Source: Gammaproteobacteria bacterium
Lineage (GTDB): Bacteria; Pseudomonadota; Gammaproteobacteria; Steroidobacterales; Steroidobacteraceae
Assembly (NCBI GenBank): GCA_025359565.1
Contig: JANYFY010000020.1
Location: 1 to 64,000 of the forward strand
Direction: 5' to 3'
DNA: 64,000 nt
Shown here: positions 16,240 through 25,438 of the stretch, piece after piece
Position numbering within the stretch: position 1 is the first letter of the stretch
Layout of the letters: each line of letters begins with the position of its first letter
Notes under the pieces: model-generated
Told to the model about the DNA's origin: nothing
The model's input: only the letters and a program-made list of their open reading frames with translations
Databases searched by the model: none
Position numbers and translations under genes: made by a program

Positions 16240-17571
16240 ATGCAAAGCAGGAAATCGAGTATCGGGTCTTTGCATGAGCGCGATGCCCGAGTCATTGCCA
16301 ACATCGCACGGCTGCGGTTCTCGCCGCTGTGCCTCGTGGGAGGACGTGGCAATCACTTGATTGAAGAAGGCGGACGGTCGCTTCTCGATCTGTCGGCCTC
16401 ATTCGGGCCCGCCATTGCAGGCTACAGTCATCCGGCAATCATCGCAGCGGTGACCAGGGCGTGTGCGAGTATGGCAGGCACCGGTTTGTTATCGCATCCG
16501 AATGAAAATGCCGTCGCGCTCGCCGAGGATTTATTGCGACTCACACCGGGTGGCGGTGATCGACGGGTGTGGTTCGGACATTCCGGTTCGGATGCTAATG
16601 ATTGCGCGCTGCGTGTAGTCCAAGCGGCAACCGGCCGATCACGTTTTATTTCCTTTATCGGTTCCTATCACGGCAATTTGTCGGGATCGATGAGCATCAG
16701 TGGGCACCCCGCAATGACCCATACTTTACCACGCGCGGGATTGGTGTTGCTCCCCTACCCAGACCCCTATCGTTGCGCCTTCAGCGCAGACGATGTTCTA
16801 AGATTGCTGGATTTTCAATTTGCCACGAGCTGTCCGCCGCATCAGGTCGCGGCTATTTTCATCGAGCCACTCATGGCGGACGGCGGCCTGATCGTCCCAC
16901 CGCCAGGGTTTCTCTTAGCTATTCAACAGCGCTGCCGACGACACGGGATCCAGGTCATTGTCGATGAAGTGAAAGTGGGTCTCGCGCGCAGCGGCGCAAT
17001 ACATTGTTTCCAACACGAAGGCTTAGAGCCTGATCTAATAGTTTTCGGCAAAGCGCTGGGCGGTGGGCTACCTCTCTCAGCGGTGATCGGACCCAAACAC
17101 ATTATGGATCATGCGCCGGCCTTTGCCTTGCAGACCACTGCAGGTAACCCGATCGCAACGGCTGCCGGTCGCGCGGTGCTGCAAATCATTGCCGACGAAG
17201 GATTAGTTGAGCGGGCGAATCGTGTGGGTGGGATTTTGGCGAAGGGAATGCGCGCTTTGGGTGCAAAGCATTCTATTGTGGGTGAAGTACGTGGCCGCGG
17301 CCTTGCTGTGGGGGTGGATCTGGTGACTGATCGGGTGACACGCGAAGCGGTGCCGGTGATGACCACGGCGAAAGTGATTTATCGTGCTTATCAGCTTGGA
17401 GCGGTGTTTTTTTATGTCGGCATGCGTGGCAATGTGCTGGAATTGACACCACCGCTGACCTTGAGCGCAGCCGAGGCTGAGGAAGGCATCGCGATCATCG
17501 ATCAGTCTCTGGCTGATGTGAGCAACGGTCTGGTATCCGATGCCGACGTAGCGCCCTTTATGATGTGGTGA
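16240..17571 (+). CDS. class III aminotransferase (PLP)
   Basis: This 443-residue class III aminotransferase moves an amino group from a terminal amine (omega-amino acid, diamine or similar) to a keto acid. PLP-site features are GSDANDCALRVVQAATGR (phosphate-binding GS-AN), SYHGNLSG, VIVDEV with the conserved Asp, and VFGKALGGGLPLSAV with Schiff-base Lys271. The substrate is not readable from sequence. The ATG at 16240 follows a purine-rich AAAAAGG. A permease gene starts 13 bp downstream behind AGGAG, so the two are an operon. Residues of a flavin amine oxidase gene lie just upstream, consistent with amine or polyamine catabolism. Alternative: GABA or putrescine aminotransferase. Confidence 0.88.
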   Translation: MQSRKSSIGSLHERDARVIANIARLRFSPLCLVGGRGNHLIEEGGRSLLDLSASFGPAIAGYSHPAIIAAVTRACASMAGTGLLSHPNENAVALAEDLLRLTPGGGDRRVWFGHSGSDANDCALRVVQAATGRSRFISFIGSYHGNLSGSMSISGHPAMTHTLPRAGLVLLPYPDPYRCAFSADDVLRLLDFQFATSCPPHQVAAIFIEPLMADGGLIVPPPGFLLAIQQRCRRHGIQVIVDEVKVGLARSGAIHCFQHEGLEPDLIVFGKALGGGLPLSAVIGPKHIMDHAPAFALQTTAGNPIATAAGRAVLQIIADEGLVERANRVGGILAKGMRALGAKHSIVGEVRGRGLAVGVDLVTDRVTREAVPVMTTAKVIYRAYQLGAVFFYVGMRGNVLELTPPLTLSAAEAEEGIAIIDQSLADVSNGLVSDADVAPFMMW

Positions 17572-17584
17572 GACTAGGAGTTCT

Positions 17585-18949
17585 ATGGGAAATTTGGTCG
17601 CGCGCTTGAGTTTGCCAGAAGCCATTGGATTGTCCCTGTCCATTACTTCTCCGACCGTCACGGCTGCTTTTAATATCGCGCTAGTGGTGCAATACGCGGG
17701 CCCGGCGGCACCGCTGACATTTGCCATTGGCATGGTCGCGATGGTGTTGGTAGCGCTTTCCTTCATTGCCTTTACCCACCGGGTTGCGCACGCCGGATCG
17801 GCGTATGCCTATATTGCGCACACGTTCGGGCGACGAGCGGGCTTCGTGGCCGGCAGCGCTTTGCTGTTGACCTATATTGGTTTTACAACAGGATTTGCGG
17901 CGTTGGTCGGTAGCTTTACCAGCGCAGCGCTGAGTGGTTTTTCTATTGACATCGGCGCGGGATGGATCGCTATTGCAAGCGCCTCAGTGCTGTTGGCCTG
18001 GTGGCTGGCCTATCGGGACATGAAGCTCGCCGGGCGACTCATGTTGGGATTAGAAGCCGCGGCGATATTCGCGATAGTCGGATTGTGTTTCAGCATTCTG
18101 CGCAATGTTCACCCGGGTGCCTCACAAATCATAGCCAGTTTTAAGCCGTCCGCGAATTATCACGGATGGTCAGGTTTGGGCTTCGGCATGGTGTTCAGCA
18201 TCTTAAGTTTTGGCGGATTCGAGGGAGCGGCGACCCTTGGCGAAGAAACTATCAACCCTCGGCGTAACATTCCAATCGCGTTGCTCAGCACGGTCATTGG
18301 CTCAGGTATATTTTTCGTGTTCGTCGCTTACTGCGAAGTCATTGGTTTCGGGCCAGATGGCATCAAGGATCTGGCCAAATCCCAGGCGCCGCTGAATGAT
18401 CTAGCCCTTCACTATGCCTCGCCACGTTTGGCGATAGCACTCGATCTGGCCGCCGCCGCCAGTTGTTTTTCCGGCATGATCGGCGGTATCTCCGCGGCGG
18501 GGCGAATTCTCTTTGCGTTATCGCGCGGTGGACTTTCGCCTAGGCTCGCCAAGGTGCATGAAGTACACGGCACCCCCGCGCTGTCGGTCACCGTAGCCGC
18601 TATTTTGATTGCCGTTCCATTTCTGTTGTGGGCACCCTTTGCCGGTTCAGGCAATTACTACAGCTATACGAGCACCATCGGTGTGCTTGCGCTGATTCTG
18701 ATCTATATTGCGGTTGGCGCGGCGGAAACGCTTGAAGCCTGGCGCGAGCACAAGCCGTGGTGGTCCGTGGCCTGTTTTTTCGGTCCGATTGTGTTGCTCG
18801 TAGTCCTTTACTGCAACCTATATCCAGTGCCCGCGTATCCCAACAATCTTTGGCCGTATGTGGCATTCGCGTGGGTGATCAGTGCATGGATATTGATTCG
18901 ACTACGGCCTAGCGTGAGTGGCGTAGCGCCGAGTGTAAGTGTGCTGTAG
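17585..18949 (+). CDS. APC family amino-acid/polyamine permease
   Basis: The 454-residue integral membrane protein has about 12 hydrophobic segments and the APC signatures LPEAIGLSLSITSPTVTAAF (helix 1 with the unwound G-S region), SAYAYIAHTFGRRAGFVAG and SILSFGGFEGAATLGEETINPRRNIP. It probably imports the amine or amino acid used by the upstream aminotransferase, with proton or exchange coupling. The RBS GGAG lies 7 bp before the ATG at 17585. A weak hairpin followed by six T overlaps its 3' end. A second aminotransferase-APC pair occurs on the other strand at 48.8-51.6 kb. Substrate specificity is inferred from context only. Confidence 0.88.
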   Translation: MGNLVARLSLPEAIGLSLSITSPTVTAAFNIALVVQYAGPAAPLTFAIGMVAMVLVALSFIAFTHRVAHAGSAYAYIAHTFGRRAGFVAGSALLLTYIGFTTGFAALVGSFTSAALSGFSIDIGAGWIAIASASVLLAWWLAYRDMKLAGRLMLGLEAAAIFAIVGLCFSILRNVHPGASQIIASFKPSANYHGWSGLGFGMVFSILSFGGFEGAATLGEETINPRRNIPIALLSTVIGSGIFFVFVAYCEVIGFGPDGIKDLAKSQAPLNDLALHYASPRLAIALDLAAAASCFSGMIGGISAAGRILFALSRGGLSPRLAKVHEVHGTPALSVTVAAILIAVPFLLWAPFAGSGNYYSYTSTIGVLALILIYIAVGAAETLEAWREHKPWWSVACFFGPIVLLVVLYCNLYPVPAYPNNLWPYVAFAWVISAWILIRLRPSVSGVAPSVSVL

Positions 18950-18964
18950 GAAACACTATTTTTT
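18938..18964 (+). terminator. weak rho-independent terminator after APC gene
   Basis: AGTGT and ACACT (5 bp, loop of 10) followed by A-T6 start inside the last codons of the permease gene. The short stem makes it a modest candidate. Confidence 0.35.
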
Positions 18965-19060
18965 CTAAGTTTTGATCAATTCACAATTCCTAGTACTACG
19001 TCACTTCTTATCGCCTGGCATTTACCTATACGATGGAGACGGCCATATAGGAAGTCAAAC

Positions 19061-19684
19061 ATGCAAGCAATGTCTGCGGGACCTCTGGTAGCTGTTAGTT
19101 CTCTAAGGGAATTTTTCCGTGATGCCTTTCACGCGGCCGGTGTTCACCAACGCCTCGATATTGGCGAACAAGTTGAACAATATATTGTTAACTTGCTCAC
19201 GGTCTTCTCGCGTGCCGAGGCTTTATACGAACCCACACCATCCGGTCCAAAAATCAAACCGTTAGCGCATATGTTGGCTGAGGCTATGGATGCACCCACT
19301 AAAATCGCACGCCAGCGCAGCCTACAACGATTGGGAGATGTATCACTATTTATTGCCGGATTTTTTCCACGCAGTTTCGCGCGTTGCTTGATCGACGTCG
19401 ACTATCACATTGCTATGGGCGGCGGCGCTTACGGATCGCTCGCCGATACTATGCAGCGTTCTGGCCCTTGTATAGCAGCGGTCTACGCCGAATTGGCCAA
19501 GAAATTTCAGAAATTGGTTGATGCGCTCAACGAAGTGAGCGAAATGTCGTATTGTCACACCGACATCGACATTTTACGTCAATATGAAATTTGGCTGAAA
19601 ACTGGCAGCAAAAGATCACTTGGAATATTGGCAACACTCGGCATACAACCGGTCCACCAAGCTGGCTCGCGGCATCAGCATTGA
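19061..19684 (+). CDS. conserved hypothetical protein, first of a pair
   Basis: The 207-residue cytoplasmic protein is helical with no signal or membrane segment. It starts MQAMSAGPLVAVSSLREFF and includes KIARQRSLQRLGDVSLFIAG followed by FFPRSFARCLIDVDYHIAMG and GAYGSLADTM. Those motifs suggest a conserved fold, but I do not recognise a named family. The stop overlaps a TTG and sits 5 bp before the ATG of the next gene, so the two are translationally linked and probably work together. Upstream 111 bp may hold the promoter. Function unknown. Confidence 0.75.
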   Translation: MQAMSAGPLVAVSSLREFFRDAFHAAGVHQRLDIGEQVEQYIVNLLTVFSRAEALYEPTPSGPKIKPLAHMLAEAMDAPTKIARQRSLQRLGDVSLFIAGFFPRSFARCLIDVDYHIAMGGGAYGSLADTMQRSGPCIAAVYAELAKKFQKLVDALNEVSEMSYCHTDIDILRQYEIWLKTGSKRSLGILATLGIQPVHQAGSRHQH

Positions 19685-19689
19685 AAACC

Positions 19690-20343
19690 ATGGTATTGCA
19701 AGGCCTTCAGTCATTGCTCGCGCGGCTTTATGATATTAATTTAGACCACAATGTGCACGATTTCTTGCTAACGGATCGTCGCGTATTAATGGAATTAAAG
19801 AGCAATGACTCTCAAGATGCGTGCGACGAAGAATTGTTGTTAGCAGAAACTGCAGACGGAGTCGGTGTGACCCTATACCTCGATAAGAGGTTGTTGCGAC
19901 GACTTGAACAGGGAAATCCTCTTAGAACCCTGACGGAAAAGAATCTATCGGACTATTGTGCCGCCCTGGAAGGAGTTAGCCATTTTGTCTATTCGACCTG
20001 GCGACTAAATAGCGATGCGCCGGTTTCATTGCTTGAGTTAGAAACTCAAGCCGAGGTGGATAAATTTGCCGCTACGGTCTTTTTGGTAGCAGGTCAACAG
20101 GGCGGAGAGTATCCCCGTCACGTTCATGCAAGACTTTTTGACCGAGTACGATTTGACGAGCGACTTGACCCCGAGCAATTTCACCGCTATCGCACGGCTC
20201 ATCGTTGCGCAGCCCGTTACTGTCAAGACCTGGAGCGCCGATTCGTAAAACGCGGGCAGTTGCATATCGAAGCGTTGTTGCGTGAACTGCGGAAATTTTA
20301 CCGCTTGGGATGCACAGCGAAGTTGCGTTACGCAGCGGCTTGA
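19690..20343 (+). CDS. conserved hypothetical protein, second of a pair
   Basis: This 217-residue soluble protein begins MVLQGLQSLLARLYDINLDH followed by NVHDFLLTDRRVL. Later blocks are EELLLAETADGVGVTLYLDK, the acidic ALEGVSHFVYSTWRLNSDAP, and RYCQDLERRFVKRGQLHIEA. It looks like an intact, well-conserved protein of unknown function; it is compatible with a regulatory or cell-cycle-type helper, but nothing identifies a reaction. Start is taken as ATG 19690; TTG at 19681 overlapping the previous stop (TTGA) is an alternative. It is convergent with the TonB receptor gene. Confidence 0.75.
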   Translation: MVLQGLQSLLARLYDINLDHNVHDFLLTDRRVLMELKSNDSQDACDEELLLAETADGVGVTLYLDKRLLRRLEQGNPLRTLTEKNLSDYCAALEGVSHFVYSTWRLNSDAPVSLLELETQAEVDKFAATVFLVAGQQGGEYPRHVHARLFDRVRFDERLDPEQFHRYRTAHRCAARYCQDLERRFVKRGQLHIEALLRELRKFYRLGCTAKLRYAAA

Positions 20344-20370
20344 CGCGCCGCCGTCGTAACACGCTTCGCC

Positions 20371-22761
20371 TTAGAACTTATAGTTGATTTGCATACCGAC
20401 GGTGCGTGGCTGGTTGGTTGCATAGCGTACTAACTGCGGAATATTAAATTGAAAACTGGTGTTATTGGCTGACGTTAACGCAACCTTGTTGGTGAGATTA
20501 TCGACAAACAAATTAGCCGACCAATTATCGTGAGCGAGGTTAACCCGCACGTTAGCAATGCTATAAGAAGGTAAGTGATAATCGAAATAATAGGCTACAT
20601 CGTGTGATGTGCCCGTGTAGGAGTCATCCAGACGAGCCGTGAGGTAGTAATCATTCATGATTGTCGTCGAGTAGATCACAGCGAGACTTGCCGTATCTTT
20701 AACAACGTTCATGATTGGCACGGTGCAGTTCGTCTTAGCGGCACACGCAGGCGTACCAGCGGGTGTTGAGACGCCATTAGTTAGGTATTGGACATAGGCA
20801 TCGTTGGGATGCGTGATTTTAGAGTCCGTCCAAGCGCCAGTGAAAGTAACCGTCCAGGAGTCAGACAGCTTGGCATTGACTTCGATTTCAGGGCCAAAAG
20901 CACGACCATTACCGGCATTATTGTAGTACTGATATCCGCAGGTCAGGGTGAATACTTGCTGAACTCCGTTCCATTTTATGTAATAAAGATCGCTGTTGAT
21001 TGTGAGCCAATTGCCGAAGGCCTTCGCCTTCTCGCCCACCTCATAATTCCAAACTGAATCGGGACCGAATGAAAGTGCACCAGGCGTACAGAAGGGATAT
21101 TGCTCTTTTGGCGGAAGAATCTGATTTGCGCCGCCAGGACGGAACCCTTTGGCAACGGCCGCATATATGTTTAGTGCTTTGCTTGGCTCATAAGATAAGT
21201 TTATGCGAGGATTAAAGCCTTTGTCAGAGGCCGTGGTCACTTGAGGCACCACCGAATCACGCGAGAAATAGGGCCCGTCTAGCCCCCAGGACGATTCGTG
21301 CTGCACACTGTTATATTTGTACCAGCGCAGCCCAGCAGCAAGCTTCCACTGATCCGTAATGGCATACGAACCATCCGCAAATAAAGCGGTTTGTTTTACG
21401 GTGTAAGGATTATAAGACGTAAAATAGGATCCATCTGGAATATAAGGCACTACACCCGCGGCGTTAGTAATAGCGCCTAGCTGGGTTTGAGTGGCGACCG
21501 CCGGATTGCTGCTTTCTTCCTGCCAGACGGAGTTAAGACTACTGTAAAATGCGCCAGCGACCCAATGTAGCGGGCCACCCTCATGCGAGGTCAAGCGAAT
21601 TTCCTGAGTAAACTGTCGTGACGGGTCTACTTCCGAATAAGGCACCGCGACAAACAGGCCGGGAATTTGATTGGTCAAATAGAGGGACGTTGAGGCATCT
21701 TGGGTTTGCCAACTAAGTCGATCGAAATACGAGCTTGCGCTCGTAAGATCCGCGAACCCTAAGTTTGCGTTCAAGGTCAGCCCATAGATATGCACATCGT
21801 CGTGCACACCTTCACGGAACGAAAACGCCGAATAGTGCGCGTTGTAGACAGGACCAGGATCAGCAGTACCGCTAGGTGTACTATCCAGTAGATCGTAGCC
21901 GCCAAGCGCCATGTGTTGGGTCATCGCTGTAGCAAGAATGGAAAAATCATCATTCGGCTGAAACAATAGAATTGCGCGACCACTTGTTAGCCTTTCATCG
22001 TTTGCCTTTCGGATGACACTCTGCACAGGCGTATGCGCTAAATCGCCCAATGGGGCGCCGATTGTAGCGGGAAACGCTGCGCCCAAGTTTACTTGGTCAA
22101 TCCAACCACTACGATGCAGATCGCTCGCGACAAAGCGCAGAGCCAGTGTCTGACCAATGGGCAAGTTCAGCATTAAATCGCCGCTGTAGTTACCGCCGCC
22201 TCCTGAAGTATTTGATAGCGCCCCCCTCACCGAACCCTCAAAAGTGTTTAACTTGGGTTTATTAGTGATGACCTTAATCGTTCCGCCCATCGATCCAGAA
22301 CCGTACAAGGTCCCTTGCGGTCCGCGCAAAACTTCCACTCGCTCGACATCATATAGATTGGGATCGATCACGACCTTACCGGATTGCGACAAGGCCGGAG
22401 GCGACAGCGGGATTTCGTCCAAATAGAAACCCACAGTGGGGGCGGCACCCCCGTTCGACGCCAGACCACGGGCCTCGTATTCTGTGAGTCCAGGCCCTGC
22501 AGAGCGCATTGATAATCCAGGAACGTCGTGCGCCAGCGTCTCAATGGTAGTAATACCCGCCGCAGCCAATTGATCACCGCTTAACGCGGAAATACTAATC
22601 GGCGTATCTTGAATAGTCGACTTAAACTTTTCAGCGGTAACAACGATCTCGGCAAGACCGTTATCTGCAGACGCAGGCGGCAGTGCGTCGGCAGCCGCAG
22701 CCCCTTGAGCGAAGCACAGAGCGGACACAAGGCCGGCACATATTAATTTGATGATTCGCAT
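20371..22761 (-). CDS. TonB-dependent outer-membrane receptor
   Basis: The 796-residue receptor imports a ligand across the outer membrane with energy from TonB. A signal peptide (MRIIKLICAGLVSALCFAQG) is followed by a TonB box-like AEIVVTAEKFK, a plug domain (LPGLS-like VPGLSMRSAGPG, RGPQGTLYGSGSMGGTIKVI) and a beta-barrel ending in QPRTVGMQINYKF with the terminal aromatic needed for barrel insertion. The ATG at 22761 behind AAGGGTGGG is preferred to an upstream in-frame start at 22824. It lies 135 bp downstream of the amine-dehydrogenase and cytochrome genes on the same strand, so it may supply their substrate. Ligand unknown. Confidence 0.92.
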   Translation of the reverse strand: MRIIKLICAGLVSALCFAQGAAAADALPPASADNGLAEIVVTAEKFKSTIQDTPISISALSGDQLAAAGITTIETLAHDVPGLSMRSAGPGLTEYEARGLASNGGAAPTVGFYLDEIPLSPPALSQSGKVVIDPNLYDVERVEVLRGPQGTLYGSGSMGGTIKVITNKPKLNTFEGSVRGALSNTSGGGGNYSGDLMLNLPIGQTLALRFVASDLHRSGWIDQVNLGAAFPATIGAPLGDLAHTPVQSVIRKANDERLTSGRAILLFQPNDDFSILATAMTQHMALGGYDLLDSTPSGTADPGPVYNAHYSAFSFREGVHDDVHIYGLTLNANLGFADLTSASSYFDRLSWQTQDASTSLYLTNQIPGLFVAVPYSEVDPSRQFTQEIRLTSHEGGPLHWVAGAFYSSLNSVWQEESSNPAVATQTQLGAITNAAGVVPYIPDGSYFTSYNPYTVKQTALFADGSYAITDQWKLAAGLRWYKYNSVQHESSWGLDGPYFSRDSVVPQVTTASDKGFNPRINLSYEPSKALNIYAAVAKGFRPGGANQILPPKEQYPFCTPGALSFGPDSVWNYEVGEKAKAFGNWLTINSDLYYIKWNGVQQVFTLTCGYQYYNNAGNGRAFGPEIEVNAKLSDSWTVTFTGAWTDSKITHPNDAYVQYLTNGVSTPAGTPACAAKTNCTVPIMNVVKDTASLAVIYSTTIMNDYYLTARLDDSYTGTSHDVAYYFDYHLPSYSIANVRVNLAHDNWSANLFVDNLTNKVALTSANNTSFQFNIPQLVRYATNQPRTVGMQINYKF

Positions 22762-22896
22762 TGACCCACCCTTAATTATTATCATCGAAATAGAACCAAC
22801 AAGAACATAGCATAAGTCTCCCACTAGCGCTCATCTGTGGTTGCATAAGCACCACAGTGTTAGTTATAAGGAACCCTTAAGGGCCGAGACCTACGC

Positions 22897-23286
22897 TTAT
22901 TTCGAATCATCCAAACCACTGATGTAGACGGCCAAATTCTCAATATCTGCATCACTAAGATTCTTAGCGGTTTCGGCCATCAACGCCGCATACGTACCGG
23001 TACGACGCCCGTTTTTATAGGCTTGGAGTGCGTTCACTATATATTTGCGATTCTGCCCGGCAATCTTCGGGTACTCTGGAAGCGCGCCAGATCGACCGTC
23101 TCCGCCATGACACGGCGCACAGACTCCAAATTTTAACTGGCCCTGATCCTGGCTTGGTGGGGCAACCGAGTTGGCAGCGACAACCTTAACTCCAACGTAC
23201 GCAGACGCAACGACTAAACAGAAAAAAATAGTCCCCGATCGCCCCAACGCGAACGTCTTCGCTTGCGCTTTTTGCATCGTATTCAT
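22897..23286 (-). CDS. monohaem c-type cytochrome (c553-like)
   Basis: The 129-residue periplasmic cytochrome has an N-terminal export/anchor segment (GTIFFCLVVASAYVGVKVVA) and one haem site CAPCHGGDGRSG. ALPEYPKIAGQNRKYIVNAL and the C-terminal NLAVYISGL helix are typical of cytochrome c553/class I; the axial Met is probably in TYAALMAETAKNLSD. Its ATG overlaps the stop of the preceding cytochrome gene by 4 bp (ATGA). In the amine dehydrogenase context it is a plausible electron acceptor that carries electrons to the terminal oxidase; the aromatic amine cluster of Alcaligenes faecalis also has a small monohaem cytochrome gene after the light chain. The exact partner is inferred. Confidence 0.88.
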   Translation of the reverse strand: MNTMQKAQAKTFALGRSGTIFFCLVVASAYVGVKVVAANSVAPPSQDQGQLKFGVCAPCHGGDGRSGALPEYPKIAGQNRKYIVNALQAYKNGRRTGTYAALMAETAKNLSDADIENLAVYISGLDDSK

Positions 23287-23768
23287 GGTGACCACTCGAG
23301 AACAGTTGCACTAGGGATGAGGCCCGCGGCTAACATCGATTCAATCAATTCTTTGCGCCGGATACGTGGCGTGATTGAAACTTGCCGCAACACAGCCACT
23401 TCCGCACCTGTATAGTCCTTAAAATCAGCTGGGAGTTGTTTGGCACTATAAAGCTTAAGTAACCAATTGAGCATAGCCGCAAGGTCCGCGTCGCTGATGG
23501 CGGACATCGCAACGCCCGGAACCTGGGCAATATAGGCGCGTCCCTCGGCACTTCGTGCGTAATAGCCGATGCGGTTGACCAACGTAGGGAATTCGGCGGA
23601 TGATCTCCCTGAATGCCCGTGGCAAGCAGCGCAGTTGAGAGCATACAACGTGGCCGACTTAGAAAAATGCACTACGTGCGTTCGCGTCTGTGCACTTACA
23701 GGAGTTACGCCCACTAACAATAGGATCAGAAGTCCAAGCTGCCCAGCGGTCAGGTAGTTGCCAGACAC
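23283..23768 (-). CDS. monohaem c-type cytochrome
   Basis: The 161-residue product has a hydrophobic signal (LGLLILLLVGVTPVSAQT) and one haem motif CAACHGHSGRSSAEFP. GVAMSAISDADLAAMLNWLL is the C-terminal c-type helix, with a candidate axial Met. The remaining 40 residues (YTGAEVAVLRQVSITPRIRR) extend beyond the haem domain and are not recognised. The GTG at 23768, 4 bp after the light-chain stop, is preferred; upstream in-frame residues would overlap the light-chain gene. It is located directly after the TTQ light chain, where aau clusters carry a monohaem cytochrome, so it may receive electrons from the quinone. It is not a dihaem MauG. Confidence 0.83.
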   Translation of the reverse strand: MSGNYLTAGQLGLLILLLVGVTPVSAQTRTHVVHFSKSATLYALNCAACHGHSGRSSAEFPTLVNRIGYYARSAEGRAYIAQVPGVAMSAISDADLAAMLNWLLKLYSAKQLPADFKDYTGAEVAVLRQVSITPRIRRKELIESMLAAGLIPSATVLEWSP

Positions 23769-23772
23769 GGCT

Positions 23773-24312
23773 TTAGTTGGCCAAACCCACCAAGGCGGCG
23801 CTGGAACAGTGGTACACCATACTCGATGACCCAAAACACCAAATGATGTCGTTATTTAATTGTGGTCTATAGCTCGGCATATCTCCTTCCTGTCCAAGAC
23901 AAGCACAACGTCCACAAGAGTCAGTGCCACAACAATCCCGGTAGGCAATAAGATAAGTTTTTCGATCGTCTGGATTGATGCACGAGCCGATCCAAGAGGT
24001 AGGTGATGGAGTAGTTCCAGGCGGACAAGTGCTGGGCCCTCCGCCGCAACACGCGCACAGGTAACCATCACTGGCACAATAGCGCCAATAATTGCATTGT
24101 GCAGGATCCTTGGTCTGCGCCGTTCTTGCAAATCGCGAACTCAATTCGGCCGCCTGAGCGCGCCGATACACCGGAAGCAATGGTAAAGCGACAGTAGCTA
24201 CCATCATCCTCCCCAGCGTTGCAACCATTGATCGCCTTGAAATGCGCTGCGCGCTCCAGCGCGAACTGGATTCAAAAAAACAATCAAACACATTCTTTGA
24301 TACAAACTTCAT
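23773..24312 (-). CDS. mauA: TTQ amine dehydrogenase light chain
   Basis: The small subunit carries the tryptophan tryptophylquinone cofactor that oxidises primary amines to aldehydes in the periplasm. The 179-residue precursor has a twin-arginine-type leader (ISRRSMVATLGRMM). The mature part has 14 cysteines for the dense disulfide network (CNYWRYCASDGYLCACCGGG, DCCGTDSCGRCAC). The two TTQ tryptophans are Trp107 (SPTSWIG) and Trp158 (NNDIIWCFG), 51 residues apart as in methylamine dehydrogenase (57 and 108). The catalytic-region aspartates correspond to Asp82 and Asp126. All key residues are present, so the enzyme should mature if oxidised. Methylamine and aromatic amine types cannot be separated with certainty. 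Confidence 0.95.
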   Translation of the reverse strand: MKFVSKNVFDCFFESSSRWSAQRISRRSMVATLGRMMVATVALPLLPVYRRAQAAELSSRFARTAQTKDPAQCNYWRYCASDGYLCACCGGGPSTCPPGTTPSPTSWIGSCINPDDRKTYLIAYRDCCGTDSCGRCACLGQEGDMPSYRPQLNNDIIWCFGSSSMVYHCSSAALVGLAN

Positions 24313-24923
24313 GACAGAGATTCCCCCTGCAATGCACCGCGGACTTTAAGGTAAGCCTGAATCGATCCGTACCCGATTTCTTCGGCAACCACCAAACTCT
24401 CCAGATGTTCACGCGAATTGACCAACCCTTTAGCGCGGATAATGCCATCCCGGTCAATTAACACTGCATACGGCAATTTTCCCACTTGGAATGCCATTCC
24501 GATTTCGGGACCCAACACATAGGGCAACGCCTGCAAACCTTCCGCATCGATCATTTTCAGCTGCTCGTCGCGCTCGCCATCACCCACCAAAATGACAGCC
24601 AGGTTTTCTCTTTTTGAAAAAGACTTAGCAATCGGCAGTAATTTTTTACATACCGGACAATTTGGGGACACAAACATCAACAAAGTAGTTCGATGAGCGA
24701 GACTCGGACCCCCGATTTCAACCACTTGATTGGACATTGATTTAACGGTTATTTTAGGGGCTGCTTCACCCACCTCCGGTCCATGATCGCTAACCATTGC
24801 TCCCATAGGCGCCAATCGTTCATGCAAAATACCGATTTGACGCGTCAACCCATATACCATCACTCCGAGCACCAGGAGGAGCACCGAATGCAGCGCGAGC
24901 GCGTAGGGAAGAATCGCGCTCAT
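24309..24923 (-). CDS. mauD: MauD-type thioredoxin-like disulfide protein
   Basis: MauD is a membrane-anchored thioredoxin-like protein required for correct disulfide formation in the light chain. The 204-residue product has an N-terminal transmembrane helix (YALALHSVLLLVLGVMVYGL), then a periplasmic domain with the active site NCPVCKKLL (CPVC) and the cis-Pro loop GKLPYAVLID. The ATG at 24923 overlaps the mauE stop (ATGA) and the stop overlaps the light-chain ATG, so the order E-D-A is translationally coupled as in known mau and aau clusters. Longer upstream frames overlap mauE and are not supported. Confidence 0.92.
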   Translation of the reverse strand: MSAILPYALALHSVLLLVLGVMVYGLTRQIGILHERLAPMGAMVSDHGPEVGEAAPKITVKSMSNQVVEIGGPSLAHRTTLLMFVSPNCPVCKKLLPIAKSFSKRENLAVILVGDGERDEQLKMIDAEGLQALPYVLGPEIGMAFQVGKLPYAVLIDRDGIIRAKGLVNSREHLESLVVAEEIGYGSIQAYLKVRGALQGESLS

Positions 24924-25432
24924 GCGAAGCTCCGCGGTTGAAATAGCAGGCCCACCGACAAGTAACAAAAAAACAGGGTCCACGCCGCCGACCCCGCCAA
25001 CACCCATTCCATGGGCGAGTGCATTGTGATGCCGCCGGCCGCTAGTAACCAGGCACAGATCATCAAAATTAAATTCCGGGTCAAAATAGCCTTACTGATA
25101 GGCTGCTTAAGATCAGACTTAAAGCAACCACAATCGATTTGTCGGCGCCCGCGATAAAAATTAATTGCTAGCGCTACGCCAAAAATCGCGAACAAAAAAC
25201 CAGCAAAGAACGCCGCCCAAGGACGAGTCACCTTAATCAACAATCCCATAGCTACACTCGCCTCTAGAAAAGGCAAAATAAAAGATACTGGGGTAATTAA
25301 AACTTGCGGCAATACTCGAAAATTTTGCACAACACCCGGCAACTCACTCCACGCTAGAAATTTGGCGGTGGCGGCGACGCAGAAAATTATTGCAATCCAA
25401 AGAGCGAACGTAGCATTAAACAGGGAGTTCAT
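24920..25432 (-). CDS. mauE: MauE-type membrane protein
   Basis: This 170-residue inner-membrane protein has about four or five hydrophobic helices (FALWIAIIFCVAATAKFLAW, AAFFAGFLFAIFGVALAINF, LILMICAWLLAAGG). Between helices lies RGRRQIDCGCF with a CxC pair, the conserved cysteines of MauE and DoxX-related proteins. MauE works with MauD in light-chain disulfide formation or transport. It starts 6 bp after the heavy-chain stop and overlaps mauD by 4 bp. Context makes the assignment firm. Confidence 0.9.
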   Translation of the reverse strand: MNSLFNATFALWIAIIFCVAATAKFLAWSELPGVVQNFRVLPQVLITPVSFILPFLEASVAMGLLIKVTRPWAAFFAGFLFAIFGVALAINFYRGRRQIDCGCFKSDLKQPISKAILTRNLILMICAWLLAAGGITMHSPMEWVLAGSAAWTLFFCYLSVGLLFQPRSFA

Positions 25433-25438
25433 ATGCCT

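Noticed and set aside
22897-23768. Could the two cytochromes be a split MauG?
   Set aside because: MauG has two haem sites in one chain with a bacterial cytochrome c peroxidase fold; these two small proteins lack its length and motifs.
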